The notes under the pieces were generated by a model that saw nothing but the letters and a program-made list of their open reading frames with translations, made no database searches and had not been told where the DNA came from. From an uncultured Oceanospirillaceae bacterium (GTDB taxonomy: Bacteria > Pseudomonadota > Gammaproteobacteria > Pseudomonadales > Balneatricaceae): 7,641 nt of DNA. Shown here piece after piece: positions 1-7,618 of the stretch (the stretch's first letter is position 1; each line of letters starts with the position of its first letter). The translations under genes and the position numbers were made by a program. The DNA lies in NCBI GenBank assembly GCA_946221045.1, contig CAMIIY010000078.1, positions 1 through 7,641 of the forward strand, in the 5' to 3' direction.

Positions 1-1671
1 GCGCGTCTGATCGCCACGAAGAAATGGCTTCAGTCGCGGCTGAAAGGTGAACAGCAGGATTGCGGTGATATCTACCTGCAGGAAAGCGAACTGCTTGAGC
101 CCTTGTTGTTATGTCACCGCTCGTTGAAAAGTTGTGGCATGGAACTGGTTGCCAAGGGTGCGCTGGAAGATATTATCCGCCGTATCGCCTGTTTTGGTCT
201 GACCCTCATTAAACTGGATATTCGTCAGAATTCTGATCGCCATGCTCAGGTGTTTGATGAGCTTTCTCAATTTTATGGTCTGGGTTCCTATACCGGCTGG
301 AGTGAAGAGGGGCGGCAAAGTTTTCTGCTGAAAGAGCTACAAAGCCGTCGTCCTCTACTGCCCAAGCAGTGGACCCCATCGGCGGATGTTCAGGAGGTGC
401 TCGACACCTGTAAAGTAGTGGCGGCTGCAGAGTCCAGCGCCCTTGGATCATACGTGATCTCCATGGCCAGCCTGCCTTCTGATGTACTTGCGGTGATCCT
501 GCTGCTACGGGAAATGGGGATTCAGCACAATATGCGTGTGGTGCCTCTCTTTGAGACATTGTCAGATCTGGACAATGCCCGGGACTGTATTGCATCGCTG
601 CTTCAGGTCGACTGGTACAAGCAGTACACCGAAGGTCATCAGGAAGTAATGATCGGTTATTCTGACTCCTCCAAGGATGCCGGCCAGTTGGCGGCTGCCT
701 GGGGCCAGTACAAGGCGCAGGAAGCCCTGACGCAACTCTGTCGGGATGAGGGTGTGCATTTAACGCTGTTTCATGGCCGTGGCGGTACTGTGGGCCGGGG
801 TGGTGGCCCGACCCATACTGCTATATTGGCACAGCCGCCAGGTTCGGTTGATCACGGTTTGCGACTGACCGAACAGGGCGAGATGATCCGTTTTAAATAC
901 GGTATGCCGGAAATCGCTGTGCGCAATCTTGAGTTAGTAACAGGGGCGGTACTGGAAGCTACCCTGTTACCCGGGCCAAACCCGGAGACAGCGTGGCGTG
1001 AGCAGATGGAGGCCCTGGCCGGTATCGGCATGCGCGAATATCGTCATATTGTGCGGGAAGATCCGATGTTTGTGCCCTACTTCAGGGCAGCCACACCAGA
1101 GCAGGAACTGGCTAAGCTGCCGTTGGGATCGCGTCCGGCGAAGCGCAAACAGGATGGTGGAGTGGAAAGTCTGCGTGCTATTCCGTGGATTTTTGCCTGG
1201 ACCCAAACCCGTCTGATGCTGCCTGCCTGGTTGGGTACCGACAAGGCGCTTGCTGAGGGCCTGAAGCCCAATGCTGGACAGTTGCTGCAAGTGATGTATG
1301 CACAGTGGCCGTTTTTCCGGGCCAATATCGATATGCTTGAGATGGTGATGGCGAAAAGCGATAGCAATATCTCGGCATATTATGATGAGCGACTGGTCTC
1401 CAGGGAGCTGAGTGTGCTTGGTTCGAGCCTGCGTGCCCGGCTGGCAGATATGCAGGTCTGTATCAATACAATCAAACAGCAGAGTGGCCTGTTGGAGCAC
1501 AATCCATTGATCAGACAGTCGATTGAGGTGCGTAACCCCTACCTTGATCCGCTGCACTTTTTACAGGCTGAACTGTTACATCGTGACCGAAACCAGCCGG
1601 ATCAGCGTTTAGAGCAAGCGCTCATGGTGACTATGGCCGGTATTTCAGCAGGACTGAGAAATACCGGTTAG
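1..1671 (+). CDS. ppc: Phosphoenolpyruvate carboxylase, C-terminal 557 residues (5' end outside window)
   Basis: The enzyme adds bicarbonate to PEP to make oxaloacetate, replenishing the TCA cycle in the cytoplasm. The frame is open from base 1, so the gene starts upstream; the first internal ATG is not the start. Numbering from base 1, the active-site block GYSDSSKDAG is at residues 219-228, with Lys225 matching E. coli Lys546. The glycine/arginine loop FHGRGGTVGRGGGP is at 257-270 and matches E. coli 578-591. The protein ends in the family-typical RNTG; E. coli PEPC also ends this way, and its Asn881 helps bind the inhibitor aspartate. About 320 N-terminal residues are missing, including the region of catalytic His138. 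No frameshift or internal stop is seen. No clear intrinsic terminator follows. Identification is very secure; allosteric behaviour is inferred from the family. Confidence 0.98.
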   Translation, partial: ARLIATKKWLQSRLKGEQQDCGDIYLQESELLEPLLLCHRSLKSCGMELVAKGALEDIIRRIACFGLTLIKLDIRQNSDRHAQVFDELSQFYGLGSYTGWSEEGRQSFLLKELQSRRPLLPKQWTPSADVQEVLDTCKVVAAAESSALGSYVISMASLPSDVLAVILLLREMGIQHNMRVVPLFETLSDLDNARDCIASLLQVDWYKQYTEGHQEVMIGYSDSSKDAGQLAAAWGQYKAQEALTQLCRDEGVHLTLFHGRGGTVGRGGGPTHTAILAQPPGSVDHGLRLTEQGEMIRFKYGMPEIAVRNLELVTGAVLEATLLPGPNPETAWREQMEALAGIGMREYRHIVREDPMFVPYFRAATPEQELAKLPLGSRPAKRKQDGGVESLRAIPWIFAWTQTRLMLPAWLGTDKALAEGLKPNAGQLLQVMYAQWPFFRANIDMLEMVMAKSDSNISAYYDERLVSRELSVLGSSLRARLADMQVCINTIKQQSGLLEHNPLIRQSIEVRNPYLDPLHFLQAELLHRDRNQPDQRLEQALMVTMAGISAGLRNTG

Positions 1672-1713
1672 GTTCATGTAACCCCATGAAAAGAAATGGA
1701 CTTTGTGTTATGT

Positions 1714-1741
1714 TTGCCCAGCGTTAATGCGCTTGTAATAT
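1714..1741 (+). promoter_or_regulatory. Candidate sigma70 promoter upstream of adk (distal)
   Basis: TTGCCC at 1714-1719 is followed after 16 bases by TAATAT at 1736-1741. The -35 and -10 boxes partly match consensus. It lies about 240 bases before the adk start, so it would give a long leader. Pattern match only; chance occurrence is quite possible. Confidence 0.25.
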
Positions 1742-1785
1742 GCACCTGCGCACTTTAGTTGGGTAGTGTTAGTGCTAATGTCGAA

Positions 1786-1813
1786 TTGTTCGTGAGCGCG
1801 GCCATGGTATTTT
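1786..1813 (+). promoter_or_regulatory. Candidate extended -10 promoter upstream of adk
   Basis: TTGTTC at 1786-1791 is followed after 16 bases by TATTTT at 1808-1813. A TG one base upstream (TGG-TATTTT) gives an extended -10 element. Transcription would start near 1820, leaving a leader of roughly 160 bases that includes the stem at 1847-1869 and the inverted repeat at 1885-1947. Visual match only. Confidence 0.3.
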
Positions 1814-1884
1814 CGGCCATTAAAATGTAATTGCGGAACAGTTTTTGCTCTGCCTTTCCACGGCAGGGCTTATACCCGATTCAG

Positions 1885-2642
<758 letters not shown>

Positions 2643-2656
2643 TTAAGGCTGCTTTT

Positions 2657-2690
2657 AAAAAAAACCGCGCTTCGGCGCGGTTTTTTGTTT
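2657..2690 (+). terminator. Intrinsic terminator after adk
   Basis: CCGCGC (2665-2670) and GCGCGG (2675-2680) form a perfect stem closed on a UUCG tetraloop (2671-2674). A run of A's (2657-2664) precedes the stem and T's (2681-2686, then GTTT) follow it. The A/T flanks can extend the pairing and could make the terminator work in both directions. It begins 15 bases after the adk stop codon. Confidence 0.93.
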
Positions 2691-2771
2691 TATGGCCACA
2701 CAAAATGGGAATTGCTGCCTGCGACTGGGTTTTTAACCCTGTTTCCGGGATAATTCGCCATTCAAATCAAT

Positions 2772-2811
2772 CGGGCGTGCTACCACGCCTGTTATCGTTA
2801 TCAGGGGTGGT
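2772..2811 (+). promoter_or_regulatory. Two mutually exclusive hairpins in the rlmB leader, one covering the Shine-Dalgarno
   Basis: Hairpin A pairs 2772-2779 with 2784-2791: 8 pairs, one G-U, with a 4-base loop. Hairpin B pairs 2782-2791 with 2802-2811: 10 positions, one G-G mismatch, with a 10-base loop. The segment 2782-2791 is shared, so only one can form. B buries the likely ribosome site AGGGG (2803-2807), while A leaves it free. The pairing is read directly from the sequence; a regulatory switch is inference. Confidence 0.35.
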
Positions 2812-2816
2812 GTGTT

Positions 2817-3557
2817 ATGCAATATGAATATTTGTTTGGTATACACGCTGTTAAAACCGCCCTCAAACGCGATGCCCGCCGGGTACATAAGGTGTTACTT
2901 TTGCAGGGGCGCCGCGATCAGAAAATCCAGGATCTGGAAACACTGGCAAAAACCGAGCATATCCGGGTGCAGTGGGTCAGTAAGATTGAGCTGGAAAAAC
3001 TGGCAGAAAATCAGGTTCATCAGGGGGCGATTGCCCTGTGTGAACCGATGCGGGCCCAGTCCGAAAGCGACTTAGTCCAGCTGCTGGACGGGCTGCAGAC
3101 AGATCCTTTCTTACTGGTATTGGATGGCGTGACGGATCCGCATAATCTGGGGGCCTGTCTGCGTACAGCCGATGCTGCTGGTGTACATGCGGTGATTGCA
3201 CCCAAAGATAAATCGGCTCCTCTGAATACCACGGTGGCTAAAGTGGCCTGCGGTGCTGCAGAAGTCGTGCCTTATGTGCAGGTGACCAACCTGTCACGTT
3301 GTCTGAAAATGCTACAGGAACGAGGGATCTGGATTACCGGAACCGCAGGTGAGGCTGAACAGGAGCATACCGAAGCCAATCTGAAAGGGCCGATGGCGTT
3401 AGTCATGGGAGCAGAAGGGCAGGGCATGCGCCGTCTGACCCGAGAATTTTGTGACCAGTTGATCAAGATCCCGATGGCGGGTGAAGTCAGCAGCCTGAAT
3501 GTATCGGTCGCAACCGGGGTCTGCCTGTTTGAAATGCTTCGACAGAGAAAAACTTAG
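2817..3557 (+). CDS. rlmB: 23S rRNA (guanosine-2251-2'-O)-methyltransferase
   Basis: This SPOUT-family enzyme uses S-adenosylmethionine to methylate the 2'-hydroxyl of G2251 in the peptidyl-tRNA-binding loop of 23S rRNA. At 246 residues it is close to E. coli RlmB (243). An N-terminal RNA-binding domain (about 1-75, with the FGIHAVKTAL start) leads into the knotted catalytic domain. Motif 1 is DPHNLGACLRTADAAG (107-122, with Asn110 and Arg116). Motif 2 is MGAEGQGMRRLTRE (197-210, with Glu200). Motif 3 is IPMAGEVSSLNVSVATG (218-234). The ATG has AGGGG at 2803-2807, 9 bases upstream. It lies downstream of the adk terminator, so it needs its own promoter; GATAAT at 2749-2754 is a possible -10 box but its -35 is poor. 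No clear terminator follows. In E. coli rlmB lies beside rnr; here its upstream neighbour is adk. Confidence 0.97.
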   Translation: MQYEYLFGIHAVKTALKRDARRVHKVLLLQGRRDQKIQDLETLAKTEHIRVQWVSKIELEKLAENQVHQGAIALCEPMRAQSESDLVQLLDGLQTDPFLLVLDGVTDPHNLGACLRTADAAGVHAVIAPKDKSAPLNTTVAKVACGAAEVVPYVQVTNLSRCLKMLQERGIWITGTAGEAEQEHTEANLKGPMALVMGAEGQGMRRLTREFCDQLIKIPMAGEVSSLNVSVATGVCLFEMLRQRKT

Positions 3558-3759
3558 AGGAAAAGACCCTGATACATAAACATCCAGACGGGTTGGGCTC
3601 TATGAGTCAGGAATTTTTCCCGCATGGCTCAGGTGCTTGTATGTACTAATGTCGGAGTGTCTGGAGGTGAAAGCAGTAATATATGAAGTTGTACGAAAAT
3701 TCAGTACCAAATATAGTGTTTTAAAAGAATAATCAAAACGGAATAATAGTAGTGCCAGT
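3558..3759. other. rlmB–exporter intergenic region
   Basis: This 202-base gap becomes strongly AT-rich in its second half. It contains a promoter candidate at 3689-3717, a short frame of 27 codons at 3649-3732, and a widely spaced 7-base inverted repeat (TCCAGAC at 3583-3589, GTCTGGA at 3659-3665) that may be chance. I see no terminator for rlmB, so read-through into the exporter gene cannot be excluded. Confidence 0.5.
3689..3717 (+). promoter_or_regulatory. Candidate sigma70 promoter of the secretion genes
   Basis: TTGTAC (3689-3694) and TATAGT (3712-3717) are separated by exactly 17 bases. The -10 box matches consensus at five of six positions and the -35 box at three of six. The surrounding DNA is AT-rich. 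Transcription would start near 3724, giving a leader of about 36 bases before the ATG at 3760. This is the best promoter candidate in the window, but it is a visual match only. Confidence 0.45.
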
Positions 3760-5976
3760 ATGGATACGCAGGCAGAGCCTCAAGTAGACACAGGTTTACG
3801 TTCGTTAATTACCTTAGCTCGTTTCCATCAGCTCCCTGCTGAAGAGCCTCAGATTCAACATCAGTTTGGCGTCTCCGGTGAGCTGTTTGGTGATACCGAA
3901 ATCCTCCGTGCAGCAAAATCTCTGGGCTTTAAAACCCGCCAAACTACATTCACATTTGAAAAGTTAAATAACTCCATCCTACCCGCGATAATTGTTACTA
4001 AATCGGGCGAATATGCTGTTTTAGCTAAAGTGGCTCAGGCTTCTGAATTCAGTGCGGTGGAAGATGAGGAGGTGCCACAAGGCAAAGCACTGGTTCTGTT
4101 CCCGGAAAAAAGTCAACCGGACTCTTTGAGTGAAGATGAACTGAATGATATTTGGTCAGGTGACATTATCCTGATCAGTAAACGCGAAGGCCTGCTAACC
4201 GGCTTTAAAGAGTTCGATATCAAGTGGTTTATATCGGCTTTGCTGAAGTACAAAAAGTTCTTCGGTGAAGTGATCCTGATCTCATTCTTCCTACAGCTCT
4301 TCGCTCTGGTCACACCGTTGTTCTTCCAGGTGGTGATGGATAAAGTGCTGGTCCATCGGGGCTTCACCACGCTGGATGTACTCGCGTTTGGTTTTGTCTG
4401 TATCGCGGTCTTTGATGCCATTCTGGGTGGTTTAAGAAACTATGTGTTCTCCCATACCACCAACCGTGTGGATGTGGAGTTGGGCGCACGATTATTCAAC
4501 CATCTGGTTTCTCTACCGCTATCATATTTCGAATCCCGGCAGGTGGGTCAAAGTGTGGCTCGTGTCCGGGAACTGGATACGATCCGCAACTTTATCACCG
4601 GTACCGCACTAACTCTGGTGATTGATCTGTTCTTTACGGTGGTATTTTTTGCGGTGATGTGGTTCTACAGCCCCACACTGACCATCATCGTGATGCTCAC
4701 CATCCCTTTTTACATTGCTCTGTCTATTTTCATAACACCTATTCTGCGCCACCGTCTGGATGAGAAGTTTAAACACGGTGCAGAGAATCAGGCTTTCTTA
4801 GTCGAAGCGGTAACTGGTGTAGAAACACTTAAAGCGATGTCGGTAGAACCGCAGATGCAGCGTAAGTGGGAAGATCAGTTATCCAAATACGTAACTGCAT
4901 CTTTCCGTACCCAGAACCTGAATAATATAGCTAATCAGATTGCCGGTTTTATCAGCAAAATAACGACGGTACTGATCATCTGGTATGGCGTTCATCTGGT
5001 GATCGAAGGAGCGTTAACCGTAGGTCAGTTAATCGCTTTTAATATGATTGCAGGTCGTGTATCCGGCCCTATCCTTAAACTGGTTCAGTTATGGCAGGAT
5101 TTCCAACAAGCGGGTATTTCCGTTAAACGTTTGGGCGATATTCTCAATACCCCAACAGAACCCGGTTACAACCCCAACCGTAGTACTCTGCCGCAGCTCA
5201 AAGGGCAGGTGAACTTTGAACATCTTAACTTCAGATACCGCCCGGATGGTCCCCGTATTCTCAATGATATTTCGCTGCAGGTCAGGCCGGGTGAAGTAAT
5301 TGGTATTGTTGGGCGTTCCGGTTCCGGTAAAAGCACCCTCACCAAACTGGTACAGCGTATGTATGTACCCGAAGCAGGCCGGGTATTGATCGATGGTGTC
5401 GATCTGGCGATGGTGGATACCGCATGGTTAAGACGTAATATCGGCGTGGTACTGCAAGAGAACTTTCTGTTTAACCGCAGCATCCGTGAAAATATCGCCC
5501 TGGCGAATCCCGGCTTGCCGATGGAAGCCGTTGTAAAAGCCGCAAAACTGGCCGGTGCCCATGAATTCATTCTGGAACTGCCCGAAGGTTATGACAACCC
5601 GGTAGGGGAGCATGGTTGTAATTTATCAGGGGGACAACGCCAGCGTATCGCTATAGCCCGTGCTTTGATTACCAACCCAAGAATCCTGATCTTTGATGAA
5701 GCCACCAGTGCGTTGGATTATGAATCCGAGCGGATCATCCAGCACAACATGGCGGCCATTTGTAAAAACCGTACCGTATTTATCATTGCACATCGTCTGA
5801 GCACGGTACGCCAGTGTGATCGCATTATCGTGATGGATAAAGGCCGTATTGTTGAAAGTGGTGATCATGATGAACTGATTCATCAGCAAGGTTATTACCA
5901 CCAGTTGCACAGCATGCAGAGTGGAATAGGCAAACCGTTGCGACCAGTACAAACAGGCCCGGCACAAACGACATAG
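3760..5976 (+). CDS. hlyB: HlyB-family type I secretion ABC transporter (with inactive C39-like domain)
   Basis: This is the inner-membrane ATPase and permease of a type I secretion system, which exports an unfolded protein across both membranes with a HlyD adaptor and a TolC-type channel. The 738 residues follow E. coli HlyB (707) over the whole length. A C39 peptidase-like domain spans about 1-135. The catalytic Cys position is Thr11 (DTGL, versus DYGL in HlyB), and Tyr85 sits where HlyB has His83, so no protease activity is expected; in HlyB this domain binds substrate. About six membrane segments lie between residues 165 and 440, including the highly conserved PLFFQVVMDKVLVHRGF. The ATPase domain has Walker A GRSGSGKST (518-526), Q-loop Gln566, signature LSGGQ (622-626), Walker B ILIFDE (642-647) and H-loop His678. 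A TAA lies in frame at 3730 with no start codon before ATG 3760, which fixes the start although no good Shine-Dalgarno is seen. The C-terminal tail after about 720 is longer than in HlyB. The exported substrate is unknown. Confidence 0.96.
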   Translation: MDTQAEPQVDTGLRSLITLARFHQLPAEEPQIQHQFGVSGELFGDTEILRAAKSLGFKTRQTTFTFEKLNNSILPAIIVTKSGEYAVLAKVAQASEFSAVEDEEVPQGKALVLFPEKSQPDSLSEDELNDIWSGDIILISKREGLLTGFKEFDIKWFISALLKYKKFFGEVILISFFLQLFALVTPLFFQVVMDKVLVHRGFTTLDVLAFGFVCIAVFDAILGGLRNYVFSHTTNRVDVELGARLFNHLVSLPLSYFESRQVGQSVARVRELDTIRNFITGTALTLVIDLFFTVVFFAVMWFYSPTLTIIVMLTIPFYIALSIFITPILRHRLDEKFKHGAENQAFLVEAVTGVETLKAMSVEPQMQRKWEDQLSKYVTASFRTQNLNNIANQIAGFISKITTVLIIWYGVHLVIEGALTVGQLIAFNMIAGRVSGPILKLVQLWQDFQQAGISVKRLGDILNTPTEPGYNPNRSTLPQLKGQVNFEHLNFRYRPDGPRILNDISLQVRPGEVIGIVGRSGSGKSTLTKLVQRMYVPEAGRVLIDGVDLAMVDTAWLRRNIGVVLQENFLFNRSIRENIALANPGLPMEAVVKAAKLAGAHEFILELPEGYDNPVGEHGCNLSGGQRQRIAIARALITNPRILIFDEATSALDYESERIIQHNMAAICKNRTVFIIAHRLSTVRQCDRIIVMDKGRIVESGDHDELIHQQGYYHQLHSMQSGIGKPLRPVQTGPAQTT

Positions 5977-6274
5977 GATAGGGAAAGTAAGGCCAATAAA
6001 ATCGTCATTCCAGCGAAGGCTGGAATCTAAAAAGTGGCGTTACTAAAACCCCGTCACTCCTGCGAAGGCAGGAGTCTATTAAGGAATCTGTAACCTAAAC
6101 CGTCGTCATTCCAGCGAAGGCTGGAATCTATAAAAGGGGTGTTACAAAAAACACCGTCACTCCTGCGAAGGCAGGAGTCTATTAAGGGATCTGTAACTCA
6201 AACTGTCGTCATTCCAGCGAAGGCTGGAATCCATAAACAAGTAAGCTGTAAACAAAACGGATATTTAAAACAGC
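5977..6274. other. Intergenic spacer between exporter and adaptor genes, filled by a palindrome array
   Basis: The exporter and adaptor genes of hly-type operons are normally close together. Here 298 bases separate them, and 6003-6231 is occupied by five short palindromes with conserved linkers. No protein-coding frame or transposase is seen. The last 43 bases before the adaptor start are A-rich, and no T run follows any palindrome, so none is a standard terminator. Confidence 0.7.
6003..6231. repeat. REP-like array: five palindromes in A-B-A-B-A order
   Basis: Type A occurs at 6003-6028, 6104-6129 and 6207-6231. Its core is ATTCCAGC-GAAG-GCTGGAAT, a perfect 8-base stem with a GAAG loop. Type B occurs at 6052-6077 and 6155-6180, with core ACTCCTGC-GAAG-GCAGGAGT, also perfect. 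Every copy begins CGTCA. A and B differ at two stem positions, and both changes are matched on the opposite arm, so pairing is kept. Starts are 49-52 bases apart. A-to-A and B-to-B distances are 101-103 bases, so the array is also about 2.25 copies of a longer unit. The B-to-A linkers (6078-6103 and 6181-6206) agree at 22 of 26 bases. The sequence resembles the widespread GTCATTCC...GGAAT intergenic palindromes known from many proteobacteria and Neisseria; that comparison is from memory. Confidence 0.95.
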
Positions 6275-7618
6275 ATGAAATGGATTAGCAATATCAAACA
6301 AAAATGGGAAGAGCGTTCCAGCATGGGCGATAATGACCTTGCCCGTCAGGAGCTGGCGTTCCTTCCTGCTGCACTGGAAATAAAAGAAAAACCACCTCAT
6401 CCAGCCAGCCGGGTAACTGCCTATGTGCTGCTTACTCTGTTTACTATTGGTGTGGTCTGGGCCTGTGTAGGTGAGGTAGATATTGTTGCCACCGCAGAAG
6501 GTAAGATTGTGCCATCAGGTCAGGTGAAGCAGATCCAGCCCTATGAACGCGCAGTGGTCTCAAAAATACTGGTTAAGGACGGGCAACCCGTTAAAGCAGG
6601 GCAACCACTGATCGAACTGGACCGGGGCCAGACCGGAGCGAATCAGAAACAGCTTGAACAAGAACTGCAACAAAACCGCCTCAACTATCAACGCCTCACT
6701 TATTTTAAGCAGTACTTAGATCAACTCGATCAGCCCAATCAAACTCCTAGCAAAACAACCACACCAAACATCAACCAACAAACCGAGTGGCCTCAAAGCT
6801 CCAGTTATCAACAGCAACAACAGCAGCTTTTATTACAACAGCAGAAAGAGAATGTCCGCTCAGAACTACTTAGATTAGAACAACAGCTGGTAGATCGTAC
6901 CGCAGAACAACAAGTGAACTTCGCCCTGATCAATAAACTAAAAGGTACTCTGCCTTTAATTACCCAGCGCGTAGACGCACTGGAAAAACTGCTGAAACAG
7001 AAAATGGCGGCTCGGGTGCAGTATCTGGAACTGGAGCAACAGCGAGTAGAACAACAGCAGGACCTGATCGGAGCCAAAGCCAGTAACCGCAGGCTGGTCG
7101 CTCAGATAGATGAACTGAAACAGCAGCGTAACACCTTTATTGCGCAAACCCGCAGTGACAACCTGCAACAGCTTCTGCAAACCGACCGGGAATATTTAAG
7201 TCTTACCGAAGAACTGAACAAAGCCAAAGACCTGAATAAAAAACAGATCCTCACCTCACCGGTGGATGGCATTGTGCAGGAACTGGCGGTGCATACTATC
7301 GGCGGTGTTGTCACCGAAGCACAACCCATAATGAAGATCGTACCGGAGAACCAGCAACTAGAAGTAGAAGCCTGGCTGGAAAATAAAGACATCGGTTTTG
7401 TATATCCGGAGCAGACTGCAGAGGTAAAAATCCACACCTTCCCCTTTACCAAATACGGAATTATTGATGGCAAAGTCGAAACCGTCTCTGCCGATGCCAC
7501 CGCAGATGAACAACGTGGCCTTATTTATAAAGCCAAGGTCCTAATGGGAAAAAGCAGTTTAATGGTGGATGGCCGTAATGTTCAGTTAGGGAACATGCGA
7601 TTAAGTCCTACTTTTTAG
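6275..7618 (+). CDS. hlyD: HlyD-family type I secretion periplasmic adaptor, apparently short at the C-terminus
   Basis: The membrane fusion protein links the ABC exporter to a TolC-type outer-membrane channel. It has a short cytoplasmic N-terminus with the family motif FLPAALEIKEKPP (29-41), one membrane segment (about 47-66) and a first lipoyl half-domain (about 68-117). A long Gln-rich helical hairpin follows (about 122-320). The second lipoyl half is at 325-356 (ILTSPVDGIVQELAVH, GGVVTEAQPIMKIVP), then a beta-barrel region (LEVEAWLENKDIGFV, FPFTKYGIIDGKV). It has 447 residues against 478 in E. coli HlyD. It stops 11 residues after VQL and lacks the usual final segment of the EIKTG...R...LLSP type. 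ATG 6275 has only a weak upstream GGA. Met17 at 6323 has GGAAGAG 9 bases upstream and is a possible alternative, but the MKWISNIKQKWEER start fits the family. It presumably shares a transcript with the exporter. Confidence 0.93.
   Translation: MKWISNIKQKWEERSSMGDNDLARQELAFLPAALEIKEKPPHPASRVTAYVLLTLFTIGVVWACVGEVDIVATAEGKIVPSGQVKQIQPYERAVVSKILVKDGQPVKAGQPLIELDRGQTGANQKQLEQELQQNRLNYQRLTYFKQYLDQLDQPNQTPSKTTTPNINQQTEWPQSSSYQQQQQQLLLQQQKENVRSELLRLEQQLVDRTAEQQVNFALINKLKGTLPLITQRVDALEKLLKQKMAARVQYLELEQQRVEQQQDLIGAKASNRRLVAQIDELKQQRNTFIAQTRSDNLQQLLQTDREYLSLTEELNKAKDLNKKQILTSPVDGIVQELAVHTIGGVVTEAQPIMKIVPENQQLEVEAWLENKDIGFVYPEQTAEVKIHTFPFTKYGIIDGKVETVSADATADEQRGLIYKAKVLMGKSSLMVDGRNVQLGNMRLSPTF

Noticed and set aside
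967..1557. Long minus-strand open frame inside ppc (196 codons)
   Set aside because: It lies opposite highly conserved PEP carboxylase sequence and its translation has no recognisable domain, so it is a shadow frame.
1847..1869. Intrinsic terminator after ppc
   Set aside because: The stem is good (8 pairs, one G-U), but the bases after it are TTATACCC, not a T run. The T-rich stretch lies before the stem, and on the other strand the stem is followed by A's.
3583..3665. TCCAGAC/GTCTGGA inverted repeat after rlmB
   Set aside because: Seven bases separated by about 70 is readily expected by chance, and no T run or other signal supports a function.
6007..6230. Transcription terminators between exporter and adaptor
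   Set aside because: None of the five palindromes is followed by a T run on either strand.
6003..6231. CRISPR array
   Set aside because: The repeats are short palindromes of two alternating types, and the linkers between them are themselves repeated, not unique spacers. No cas gene is present.
7102..7500. Minus-strand open frames inside the adaptor gene, including one rich in Cys and Ser
   Set aside because: The Cys/Ser runs are the reverse reading of Gln codons in the coiled-coil region.
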